Position numbers and translations under genes: made by a program. From contig CAYGGJ010000034.1 in assembly GCA_964349415.1 (NCBI GenBank), positions 1-8,172 of the forward strand: DNA of 8,172 bases, read 5' to 3'. The stretch is from 2-01-FULL-40-42 sp964349415 (lineage in GTDB: Bacteria; Patescibacteriota; Microgenomatia; UBA1406; GWC2-37-13). This document shows positions 1 through 5,824 of this stretch, piece after piece. A model generated the notes under the pieces. It saw only the letters and a program-made list of their open reading frames with translations, was not told the origin of the DNA and searched no databases. How positions within the stretch are numbered: position 1 is the stretch's first letter; every line of letters begins with the position of its first letter.

Positions 1-1011
1 TACAGGAGAGATAAAACCCGGCTCTGAATGAACTTTCTTTTTGATCTCCTCGTCTGTGGCATGGCGAAGTTCAACAGCTTTGGCGAGATGCTTGAGTTTG
101 GCTTCATTGACATCGAAGTCTCCACGAATGATTGCCAGTATGAATCGACCCTGTTCGTCCACGAATAAAACGTCTTTAATCTGCTGCCACAAGGGTTTCT
201 TGTGCAACTTTACTCCGTCCTCCATAGTGGCTCCTCTTTTTGCTTCAACTTCTTCCAAAGGAAGAGACTTGTCTTTTGAATTTTTTTCTTCTTTATGAAA
301 TATAGCTACATCCTCGTGCGCCGCGTACGTTCCGTCTTCTGTGGTTAAGAATTTGCTTTCTCCGGCCTCTGATAAAACTACAAACTCATGGCAGTAGTCG
401 CCTCCGATGTAACCATTGTCCGATTCTACCACCACTGTTTCCAGACCCAGTCTTTTGAAGATCTGACTGTAAGTTTTTCTCATGGTTTCGTACTCTTTTT
501 TAAAATCGTTTTCATCTTCATGGAAAGAGTAAGCGTCTTTCATGATAAATTCTCTCACTCTAAGAAGTCCTCCTCGAGCGCGCAGTTCGTCCCGGAATTT
601 TGAAGAGAATTGATAAAGATTAAACGGAAGGTCTTTGTAACTGATTTGGAATTTGCGGACTAGATCAACAAGCATCTCTTCTGCCGTACCGCCCAGCGCA
701 AATTCAAAATCTCTTCTATCTTTTATAATCATAAGTTCAAAGCCAGCTTCTTTATTTCTATTGGTTTCTTTCCAAAGCTCTAGAGAATGAAGTACCGGCG
801 CAAGAAGTTCTTGAGCTCCGGCGCGATCCATTTCTTCCTTAATCACATTCATAATTTTTTGTTGAACTAATTGTCCTAAGGGAAGGAAATAATATCTGCC
901 TCCGGAAGAGTCTCGGATGAATCCAGATTGATGTAAATATTTATGAGATGTGCTTTTTGCATCGGAAGGCGCATCCTTAACTGTTTTTCCGAATAGTTTT
1001 GAGTAGCGCAT
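1..1011 (-). CDS. proS: Prolyl-tRNA synthetase, N-terminal part (3' end beyond the left edge)
   Basis: Class II aminoacyl-tRNA synthetase that charges tRNA-Pro with proline in the cytoplasm. The window holds the first 337 codons, read from an ATG at 1011 to position 1 with no stop, so the C-terminal part of the catalytic core, motif 3 and the anticodon-binding domain lie outside. Visible parts are the motif 1 region (about residues 42-80, LPLGQLVQQK onward), motif 2 (FRDELRARGG at 139-148, then REFIMKDAYSFH at 153-164) and the IGGDYCHEF strand (202-210). The start of the bacterial editing insertion follows from about residue 224; its ED, IKDV and VRGDFDVNE segments align with the family, and K279 falls where the editing-domain lysine of the E. 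coli enzyme is expected. The proline-site loop reads LGGTAEE (106-112) instead of the common GPTHEE but keeps Thr and Glu. It follows the kinase gene by 36 bases and also has its own -10-like sequence. The assignment is very secure. Confidence 0.96.
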   Translation of the reverse strand, partial: MRYSKLFGKTVKDAPSDAKSTSHKYLHQSGFIRDSSGGRYYFLPLGQLVQQKIMNVIKEEMDRAGAQELLAPVLHSLELWKETNRNKEAGFELMIIKDRRDFEFALGGTAEEMLVDLVRKFQISYKDLPFNLYQFSSKFRDELRARGGLLRVREFIMKDAYSFHEDENDFKKEYETMRKTYSQIFKRLGLETVVVESDNGYIGGDYCHEFVVLSEAGESKFLTTEDGTYAAHEDVAIFHKEEKNSKDKSLPLEEVEAKRGATMEDGVKLHKKPLWQQIKDVLFVDEQGRFILAIIRGDFDVNEAKLKHLAKAVELRHATDEEIKKKVHSEPGFISPV

Positions 1012-1033
1012 AGTATTGTAATGCTGTTTAACG

Positions 1034-1042
1034 ATTATATCA
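1034..1042 (-). promoter_or_regulatory. Extended -10 promoter candidate for proS
   Basis: On the minus strand the gap between the kinase stop and proS reads TGATATAAT, a perfect extended -10 (TG-n-TATAAT). The predicted +1 is near 1027, giving a 16-base leader before the proS ATG at 1011. No good -35 lies 17-18 bases upstream (ATTCTT), which extended -10 promoters can tolerate. It could let proS be transcribed apart from the rest of the rpsB operon. This is a sequence match only, and an AT-rich gap can produce such a match by chance. Confidence 0.45.
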
Positions 1043-1047
1043 CAGCT

Positions 1048-1629
1048 CTATTTAGGAAGAATATCTTTGCCGTTTTTGTAGCCAAGCTTATCAAGGACGA
1101 TCCCGACTGTCTCCAGAGGACCTGAAGAATATGTGTCTATTACGATATCATAAAATTTTGATTTTGGATTCCAAAAATCATGTTTCCCATATAAAGCCTG
1201 CCACTTTATCAAATTTTCCTCTTCACGCTGCCTCATCCATTCTTTAGCTTCCTCAATCGTAACGTTGTCTCTATTTGCCACCCTGTCAATACGGACAGCA
1301 TCATCGCTACAGTAGAGTAATACCTTAAGAACTCCCGCAATACCCTGCGCCATAAAACCTGCGAGCCACGCTTCGTAGATAATATTTTTTTCCGTCGCAA
1401 GCATCTTTTTTGTCATCGCATCCATATCTTGTTCGTGTTTGTCGGACCTGTGGATTGCTCCGCGTTGATTTTCATTAGAATTGTTCTTTCGATCATGTTC
1501 TCTTTGAAGATTTCCCACGTTGACATATTTCCATCCTAGAATTTCCTGGAGATTTCTTGAAAGCGTAGATGTTCCGGCAGCCACCTTTCCGGATATTGTT
1601 ACCGCATGATATTTGGAATTGGTTTGCAT
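1048..1629 (-). CDS. Cytidylate kinase-like NMP kinase, archaeal type
   Basis: A 193-residue P-loop kinase expected to phosphorylate CMP/dCMP with ATP in the cytoplasm. The fold pattern matches the archaeal-type cytidylate kinase family: an N-terminal P-loop GKVAAGTST at 14-22; the segment WKYVNVGNLQRE (33-44), which corresponds to the 'G-E-I-F-R' stretch; EAWLAGF (86-92), the counterpart of 'EGRLAGW'; an arginine-rich lid (RIDRVANRD, 113-121, then REEENLIKWQALYG, 135-148); and YDIVIDT near the end (160-166). Two points are odd. The P-loop has Thr20 where most P-loops have Lys, as I recall also for archaeal relatives (GTGTTT-like loops). The nucleotide-site Arg of GRLAG is Trp88. The ATG at 1629 lies 3 bases after the rseP stop, so translation is probably coupled, and no Shine-Dalgarno sequence is visible. 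The family call is solid; the exact substrate (CMP, dCMP or UMP) is not proven. Confidence 0.82.
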   Translation of the reverse strand: MQTNSKYHAVTISGKVAAGTSTLSRNLQEILGWKYVNVGNLQREHDRKNNSNENQRGAIHRSDKHEQDMDAMTKKMLATEKNIIYEAWLAGFMAQGIAGVLKVLLYCSDDAVRIDRVANRDNVTIEEAKEWMRQREEENLIKWQALYGKHDFWNPKSKFYDIVIDTYSSGPLETVGIVLDKLGYKNGKDILPK

Positions 1630-1632
1630 AGA

Positions 1633-2703
1633 TTATTTTAATAAACGGAAAACATCCTGTACGGAAATTACGAATGCAAGAGTTAATAGCAAGACAATAC
1701 CAAAAAGATTAACATATCGTTCAACGGTTTTGTTAACTCTTTTTTTAGTAGCCCATTCGTACAAGACAAAGACCAATCTTCCACCATCCAATGCCGGAAA
1801 CGGAAGAATGTTGATGACCGCCAGATTAAGAGACAGTAGCGCTGTCAGTTCGAGAACGGCGTTTTTTCCGAATTTGATAGTCTCTCCGGTAATCTGGGCA
1901 ATTCCTATCGGCCCTCTTACATCCGCATCAGTTTTTTGAAACGTTACGAATTGAACAATTACTTTCGAAAGACCCTGTACGATCCTTACGGTTGTTTCAA
2001 AGGCAAAGACTAAGCCATAGTATGGCGCTTCGATCCAACTATACTTTTTTTCAACAAAAGGAGTGGTGACCACTACACCAAGAGGTCCTTGTCCGGAGGG
2101 TGGATTTTTTCTCGGAGTAATTTCCAGTTGTTTTTCGACCCCTTTTCTTTTTACGGATACAGTCATAGGAATCCCGGCATTTTTTTTACTAAGGAGTATG
2201 AGGTCTTCGGAAGTTTTGATGGAGTATTCCTGTTTCCGGACAACTATCTTTGTTACTTGATCTCGTGCTTGAAGACCTGCGGATTCAGCAGGTGAGTTTT
2301 TCTGAACACTTTCTACCAAAACCTGGTTTGTAGGAGTAGGTACGCCTTGGGTAAATAAAAACGAAATAATAACCCATCCTAGTAAAAAGTTTCCAAGAAT
2401 TCCGGCTACGATAATTACAATCTTCTGCCAGGGTTTTTTATAGATAAAAGTGCGGTCTCTAAGAGATGATTTGCTTTTTTTATCCTCGTGATACTCTTCT
2501 CCGTAAAGTTTTACAAAACCCCCAAGCGGAAGAAGATTTATGCTGTAAAGCGTCTCTCCTTTTTTAATGCCGAATAAACGGGGCGGGAATCCGAACCCAA
2601 ATTCCTCCACCAGTACACCGTTTTTTTTTGCGGCAAGAAAATGACCCAGTTCGTGGACCAGTACAAGTACCGCCAATATTAGAATAAAAAGTATTACTCC
2701 CAT
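1633..2703 (-). CDS. rseP: Membrane-embedded site-2 zinc metalloprotease, RseP/RasP type
   Basis: An intramembrane protease of the M50 family that cuts transmembrane substrates such as anti-sigma factors or leftover signal peptides. The N-terminal membrane helix carries the zinc-binding HELGH (H17, E18, H21), and the third ligand lies in NILPFPALDGG (298-308, D306). Also present are the LPLGGFVKLYGE segment (58-69), a second membrane helix (about 95-117), a single PDZ domain (about 125-198, with the SAGLQARDQV loop), the GPIGIAQ segment (264-270) and a last helix (about 333-348). At 356 residues it is shorter than the two-PDZ E. coli protein (about 450) and resembles single-PDZ forms. It starts 2 bases after the frr stop, with no clear Shine-Dalgarno sequence. 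Its position between frr and proS matches the usual bacterial neighbourhood. No anti-sigma factor or other candidate substrate is recognisable in the window. Confidence 0.95.
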   Translation of the reverse strand: MGVILFILILAVLVLVHELGHFLAAKKNGVLVEEFGFGFPPRLFGIKKGETLYSINLLPLGGFVKLYGEEYHEDKKSKSSLRDRTFIYKKPWQKIVIIVAGILGNFLLGWVIISFLFTQGVPTPTNQVLVESVQKNSPAESAGLQARDQVTKIVVRKQEYSIKTSEDLILLSKKNAGIPMTVSVKRKGVEKQLEITPRKNPPSGQGPLGVVVTTPFVEKKYSWIEAPYYGLVFAFETTVRIVQGLSKVIVQFVTFQKTDADVRGPIGIAQITGETIKFGKNAVLELTALLSLNLAVINILPFPALDGGRLVFVLYEWATKKRVNKTVERYVNLFGIVLLLTLAFVISVQDVFRLLK

Positions 2704-2705
2704 AA

Positions 2706-3266
2706 TTATATCTGCATAATTTCCTCTTCCTTTTTACGTTTGGTTTCTACGATCGCATCCATCAGATCCTGAGCTTGTATGTCCACTTCCTTCTCGAGCC
2801 GGAATTTTCCGTCTTCAGTAAGTTCCTTTTTTTCAAGTTGATGTTTAATTTTTTTTCTTGCTTCGTCACGGTGATTTCTAATCTGGACCTTCTTATCTTC
2901 AATTTTTTGACCAATAACTTTCAATATCTTCTCTCTTTGTTCCTGAGACAAAGGAGGAATCCGTACTAAAATTGTAGTTCCTTGGGTTTGTGGTGTTAAT
3001 CCCAAAGAAGAAGAAAGAATAGCTTTTTCGATGTCCGTTACTGTAGATGGATCAAAGGGAGAGATTACGAGAGCGGTAGGTCCATCTGTGGTTATAGTAG
3101 CAAGCTCCAACAGTCTAAGAGTGGTTTGGCCTCCATAAGCTCTCACAGGAAGATTTTCAACAAAAGCAGGACTGGCGCGACCTGTCCTTATAGACTTAAG
3201 GTCTTCTTTAAGCTGTTCGATAGCCTTTTCAGCCTGTTGTTTAAAAGAAGCTATGATTGAATCCAT
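2706..3266 (-). CDS. frr: Ribosome recycling factor
   Basis: This protein splits the post-termination ribosome together with EF-G so that subunits can be reused. The 186-residue reading from the ATG at 3266 matches the usual family length of about 185. It contains SIRTGRASP (25-33), the tip-of-helix signature; the beta-rich second domain (about 31-104, including VRIPPLSQEQR at 101-111); and the C-terminal long helix with IRNHRDEARKKIK (129-141). An upstream in-frame ATG at 3293 would add nine residues (MGIGDKVIP) and overlap tsf by 22 bases, so I prefer 3266, five bases after the tsf stop. A purine run (GGGGACAAAG) lies well upstream and is too far to be a good Shine-Dalgarno sequence. In most bacteria pyrH lies between tsf and frr; here nothing does. 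Confidence 0.96.
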   Translation of the reverse strand: MDSIIASFKQQAEKAIEQLKEDLKSIRTGRASPAFVENLPVRAYGGQTTLRLLELATITTDGPTALVISPFDPSTVTDIEKAILSSSLGLTPQTQGTTILVRIPPLSQEQREKILKVIGQKIEDKKVQIRNHRDEARKKIKHQLEKKELTEDGKFRLEKEVDIQAQDLMDAIVETKRKKEEEIMQI

Positions 3267-3271
3267 TGGTA

Positions 3272-3736
3272 TTACTTTGTCCCCAATTCCCATCTCATGA
3301 GGCGTCCTATTTTTATGTTTTCTCCAATCTTCAAAACGAGTTCATTGAGAAGATCTTTTATTTTTTTCGAGGTATCTCGGTTGTATTCTTGTTCGAGCAG
3401 CTCTTCGACGTTTGAGGGATTTGTGGATGCCACCTGCATAGCAACTTCCTGTCCGAAACTTTGAAATTCTTTGTTGTCCGACACAAAATCAGTCTCACAT
3501 TGCATTTCAATAAGAGCAGCTATTTTTTTATTATGATGAATATAGGAAAAAATTCCGCCTTCCATTGTAGCTCTCCCCTGCTTATCTTTTACTTTATCTG
3601 CTCCCCACTTCTGAAGCTTCTTTTTAGCAGCGACGATATCATTATCGCTTTCCTCAAGGGCTTTTTTACAAAGTGAAAATGAAACTCCTGTTTCTTCCCG
3701 GAGCTGTTTTAGTTTTTTAAAGTCAACCTTTGACAT
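3272..3736 (-). CDS. tsf: Elongation factor Ts, short single-subdomain form
   Basis: The guanine-nucleotide exchange factor for EF-Tu. The N-terminal UBA-like domain is clear (LREETGVSFSLCKKALEES, 12-30), followed by the core segment with the TDFV exchange motif (T82-D83-F84-V85), whose Asp-Phe pair inserts into EF-Tu. At 154 residues it is far shorter than E. coli EF-Ts (about 283) and lacks the second core subdomain and coiled-coil insertion, resembling compact forms such as that of Thermus. The C-terminal segment IGRLMRWELG is the usual final strand, so the gene is complete and not broken. The ATG at 3736 is chosen over a TTG at 3745; it overlaps the end of rpsB by 14 bases, which suggests translational coupling with S2. 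Confidence 0.94.
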   Translation of the reverse strand: MSKVDFKKLKQLREETGVSFSLCKKALEESDNDIVAAKKKLQKWGADKVKDKQGRATMEGGIFSYIHHNKKIAALIEMQCETDFVSDNKEFQSFGQEVAMQVASTNPSNVEELLEQEYNRDTSKKIKDLLNELVLKIGENIKIGRLMRWELGTK

Positions 3737-4412
3737 AGGAAGCAACCAATCTTTGGATGAGAAATTCTACAGCTATGGGAGAGTCGTCATTGGCTACTAT
3801 TGGATAATCTACTTCATCCGGGTCGGCATTGGTATCAGCTATTCCCACGACAGGAATACCGCTTTTTCTTGCTTCAACTACCGCATTGGTTTCCTTCTTT
3901 ACGTCGATTACTAGAACCGCATCCGGTCTTTTGGTAAGTTTGGTTATACCACCATAAAAACGTTCAAGGCGCGCTATATGTTTTTGTATTTTCCCGCGTT
4001 CATGTTTGGTAAGTTTTTCCCACGATTCGTCGTCCTTCTGTTCTTTTAATTCTTCCAACTTTTTAACATTCTTAATAATAGTTTCGAAATTCGTAAGAAG
4101 TCCGGGCAGCCACTTGTTGGTAATGAACGAGATTCCATGTTCTTGTGAAAGTTTTTTTGTTGCCTCGGCCGCAACTTTTTTTGTAGCCACGATAAGAAGA
4201 GTTTTTTCTTCCGATCGTAAAGATTTTAAATAGTTTTCTGCAAGTTCAAGCTGTTTTGCGGTAAGGGTAAGATCAATGATAGAAACCCCTTGTTCTATAC
4301 GGTAGACAAATTTACGTGCTTTTGGATGTAGACGGTTTTTTTTATGACCTAAATGGAGACCTGCTTCAAAAAGCTTTTGTACCTCAGAAAGGCTTGCTGT
4401 TGCACTGTTCAT
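3723..4412 (-). CDS. rpsB: Small ribosomal subunit protein S2
   Basis: Protein of the 30S subunit head-body junction, 229 residues, close to the family norm. The signature FEAGLHLGHKKNRLHPK (15-31) corresponds to the AGVHFGHQ-RWNPKM region. It is followed by YRIEQGVSIIDLTLT, the NKWLPGLLTN segment (103-112), the coiled-coil insertion (about 115-148), RPDAVLVIDVKKETNAVVEA (161-180) and GIPVVGIADTNADPDEVDYPI (185-205). It is the first gene of the translation cluster and carries a promoter directly at its start codon. Its TGA stop lies within the tsf coding sequence and is followed two codons later by an in-frame TAA. Many bacteria autoregulate rpsB-tsf through an S2-binding leader in the mRNA; the promoter position here leaves no room for such a leader. 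Confidence 0.97.
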   Translation of the reverse strand: MNSATASLSEVQKLFEAGLHLGHKKNRLHPKARKFVYRIEQGVSIIDLTLTAKQLELAENYLKSLRSEEKTLLIVATKKVAAEATKKLSQEHGISFITNKWLPGLLTNFETIIKNVKKLEELKEQKDDESWEKLTKHERGKIQKHIARLERFYGGITKLTKRPDAVLVIDVKKETNAVVEARKSGIPVVGIADTNADPDEVDYPIVANDDSPIAVEFLIQRLVASYVKG

Positions 4413-4418
4413 TAAAAA

Positions 4419-4447
4419 AGTATAGCAGTCAGAGGCTAAATTCGCAA
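4419..4447 (-). promoter_or_regulatory. Promoter of the rpsB operon, extended -10, leaderless placement
   Basis: On the minus strand TTGCGA (4447-4442) and TATACT (4424-4419) are separated by 17 bases, and TGC precedes the -10, forming an extended -10 element. Exactly six bases (TTTTTA) separate the -10 from the rpsB ATG, so standard spacing puts +1 on the A of the start codon at 4412. This predicts a leaderless rpsB transcript. No Shine-Dalgarno sequence is present in this gap. The promoter fills the whole 48-base gap between galU and rpsB. Confidence 0.7.
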
Positions 4448-4460
4448 GAGAATCAATAAA

Positions 4461-5336
4461 TTATAAAGAGAGTTTCTTTAGAAACTTCTTAAATTCTCCG
4501 TTAATATTTGGATGCCTGAGCGCCATCTCTACCACGGTCTCCATATATGCTAATTTATTTCCGGTGTCATAGTACTTGCCATTTTCAATTTCGACACAGT
4601 AGACAGGAACACCTTCTTTTTGAAGGATAGCTATGGCATCAACGAGCCAGAGCTCCCCGCCTTTTCCTGGCTTGATTTGTTTTAGGGCGTGAAAAATCTC
4701 AGGTGGAAAGATGTAAGCTCCTCCGGTCATAATATTTGACGGAGCTTCATCAGGTGTCGGTTTTTCCACAATCCTCTTGATTTTTGATACTTTTCCCTCA
4801 AAAGGTTCAAGATCTCCGATTCCATATCGTGAAAGATCTTCTCTTCTCTCAATCTTTAGTCCGGAGATTACAACGCCTCCGTGTTTTTCGTGTACCTTAA
4901 TCATCTGAGCAAGACGCGGAGGATCGGCATAGACAAATTCATCTCCCCATAAAACGGCAAAGGGCTCATTTTCAACAACAGTTTCCGCAGAAAGGACAGG
5001 CGTTCCGTTACCGTAGGGACCTTTTTGTCGGACATATACAAAATTAGCCATTTCCGATATGCGCTTGGTTTCATTGAGAAGATCCTGTTTATTTCCCTGC
5101 GTAAGATTTTTAATCAGATCCTCATTGGGCGCATCAAAATGGTCTTCGATAGCCCTTTTATTGGATCCTGTAACGATTACGATATCATTTACGCCCGAAG
5201 TGACTATTTCCTCAACCACATATTGAATAACAGGTTTATCGACGATTGGGAGCATCTCCTTGGGCATCGCTTTGGTTTGAGGAAGAAATCTAGTTCCAAA
5301 ACCCGCTGCCGGAATTACGGCCTTAGTTATTTTCAT
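4461..5336 (-). CDS. galU: UTP-glucose-1-phosphate uridylyltransferase (GalU-type nucleotidyltransferase)
   Basis: Makes UDP-glucose (or a closely related NDP-sugar) from a sugar 1-phosphate and a nucleoside triphosphate, feeding cell-surface glycan synthesis. The 291-residue length fits GalU (about 300). Visible motifs are the nucleotide-binding AAGFGTRFLPQTKAMPKEML (10-29, with R16 and K26), LWGDEFVYADP (129-139, metal-binding D132), SRYGIGDLE (169-177), IVEKPTPDEAP (189-199), TGGAYIF (204-210) and NGKYYDTGNKLAYM (252-265). Two usually conserved stretches differ: GPYGNGTPVL (106-115) replaces the 'GLGHAV' loop, and GELWLVDAI (227-235) replaces 'GE.QLTDAI', so the preferred sugar or base could differ. 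It starts 2 bases after the Ig-like gene and has no promoter of its own, so the two are almost certainly co-transcribed. Confidence 0.9.
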   Translation of the reverse strand: MKITKAVIPAAGFGTRFLPQTKAMPKEMLPIVDKPVIQYVVEEIVTSGVNDIVIVTGSNKRAIEDHFDAPNEDLIKNLTQGNKQDLLNETKRISEMANFVYVRQKGPYGNGTPVLSAETVVENEPFAVLWGDEFVYADPPRLAQMIKVHEKHGGVVISGLKIERREDLSRYGIGDLEPFEGKVSKIKRIVEKPTPDEAPSNIMTGGAYIFPPEIFHALKQIKPGKGGELWLVDAIAILQKEGVPVYCVEIENGKYYDTGNKLAYMETVVEMALRHPNINGEFKKFLKKLSL

Positions 5337-5338
5337 AT

Positions 5339-5752
5339 TTATTCAAACTTGATCGTAAGTTTTTGAGTAAGTGGAGTGGAATTTTCGATAGTTGCGGAAA
5401 GTTCAGCTATCCCCGGTGTAGCAGATGACAGGCTAAATGTAGTCTTGCCTCCCTTATCCGAGGAGCTGCTTAATGTTTTTACCGTTCCAAGAGTAGAGCT
5501 TAATGAAACCGACTTATTTTCAAGGGGTCCGTTTGCCTCACTTCTCACAAATACATCTATTTTGACCTCTGTCTGTCCGTCTGCCTTTGCGCTTAGCGGC
5601 CAGGCGAAAAGGAGCGAATTTGTACCTGACGGTTGAGTAGCTTTTTCTGCTCTGGTAACCGTACTAAGTGGATTTTTAAAAACGATTAGGGATGTAAAAA
5701 AGAGGAATGCGACAAAAAACAGACTCATTAATGCAACAAGTTTTTTATCCAT
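5339..5752 (-). CDS. Membrane-anchored protein with one bacterial Ig-like (Big_1/invasin-type) domain
   Basis: A 137-residue protein with no assigned gene name. Residues 5-25 form a strongly hydrophobic helix behind two lysines (K3, K4), which fits a signal anchor; a signal-peptidase cut after TRA (33-35) is possible but uncertain. Residues about 46-137 follow the Big_1 (invasin-type Ig-like) pattern: ADGQTEVKIDVFV, GPLENKSVSLSSTLGTV, DKGGKTTFSLSS, then TPGIAELSATI and a final strand LTIKFE. Such domains are normally found as tandem repeats in adhesins and surface proteins; here a single copy forms the whole exported part. The gene has its own consensus promoter and ends 2 bases before galU, suggesting a surface or envelope role linked to sugar-nucleotide supply. 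No catalytic residues can be seen. Function is unknown; a structural or accessory envelope role is inference. Confidence 0.75.
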   Translation of the reverse strand: MDKKLVALMSLFFVAFLFFTSLIVFKNPLSTVTRAEKATQPSGTNSLLFAWPLSAKADGQTEVKIDVFVRSEANGPLENKSVSLSSTLGTVKTLSSSSDKGGKTTFSLSSATPGIAELSATIENSTPLTQKLTIKFE

Positions 5753-5780
5753 GGAGCTGTGTAATCTGCATAACGACTTT

Positions 5781-5810
5781 ATTATAAGGGCACTGTGCTT
5801 TACTTGTCAA
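5781..5810 (-). promoter_or_regulatory. Consensus sigma-70 type promoter for the Ig-like/galU pair
   Basis: On the minus strand a perfect TTGACA (5810-5805) and a perfect TATAAT (5786-5781) are separated by 18 bases. Predicted +1 is near 5774, giving a leader of about 22 bases before the ATG at 5752, with no Shine-Dalgarno sequence in it. The spacer contains the 9-base odd palindrome GCACAGTGC (5790-5798), a possible but unproven operator. The promoter lies in the 72-base gap after the AAA+ gene, and no intrinsic terminator is visible there. Confidence 0.82.
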
Positions 5811-5824
5811 ATATAGTATTAGGA

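Noticed and set aside
1613..1939. A 108-codon plus-strand reading frame across the rseP 3' end, and a similar 113-codon frame at 5025-5366 across galU.
   Set aside because: They are antisense to well-conserved genes, show no family resemblance, and have no promoter or ribosome-binding signal.
2705..2710. TATAAT just before the rseP ATG as a promoter.
   Set aside because: The predicted +1 would fall inside the third codon of rseP; the match overlaps the frr stop and has no supporting -35.
3267..3293. Start of frr at the upstream ATG at 3293.
   Set aside because: It would add nine residues beyond the family N-terminus and overlap tsf by 22 bases, whereas the ATG at 3266 gives the normal length.
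3737..3745. Start of tsf at the TTG at 3745.
   Set aside because: The ATG three codons later gives the usual EF-Ts N-terminus (MSKVDFKKLKQLREETG) and a shorter overlap with rpsB.
4413..4440. A TAGC/GCTA hairpin followed by a T run after galU, as an intrinsic terminator.
   Set aside because: The stem has only four pairs around an eight-base loop, and its right half and T run are the -10 region of the rpsB promoter, which explains the sequence better.
5745..5771. An eight-codon reading frame (MQITQLHG) upstream of and overlapping the Ig-like gene start, as a leader peptide.
   Set aside because: It has no Shine-Dalgarno sequence, no run of regulatory codons and no attenuator hairpin; such short frames arise by chance.
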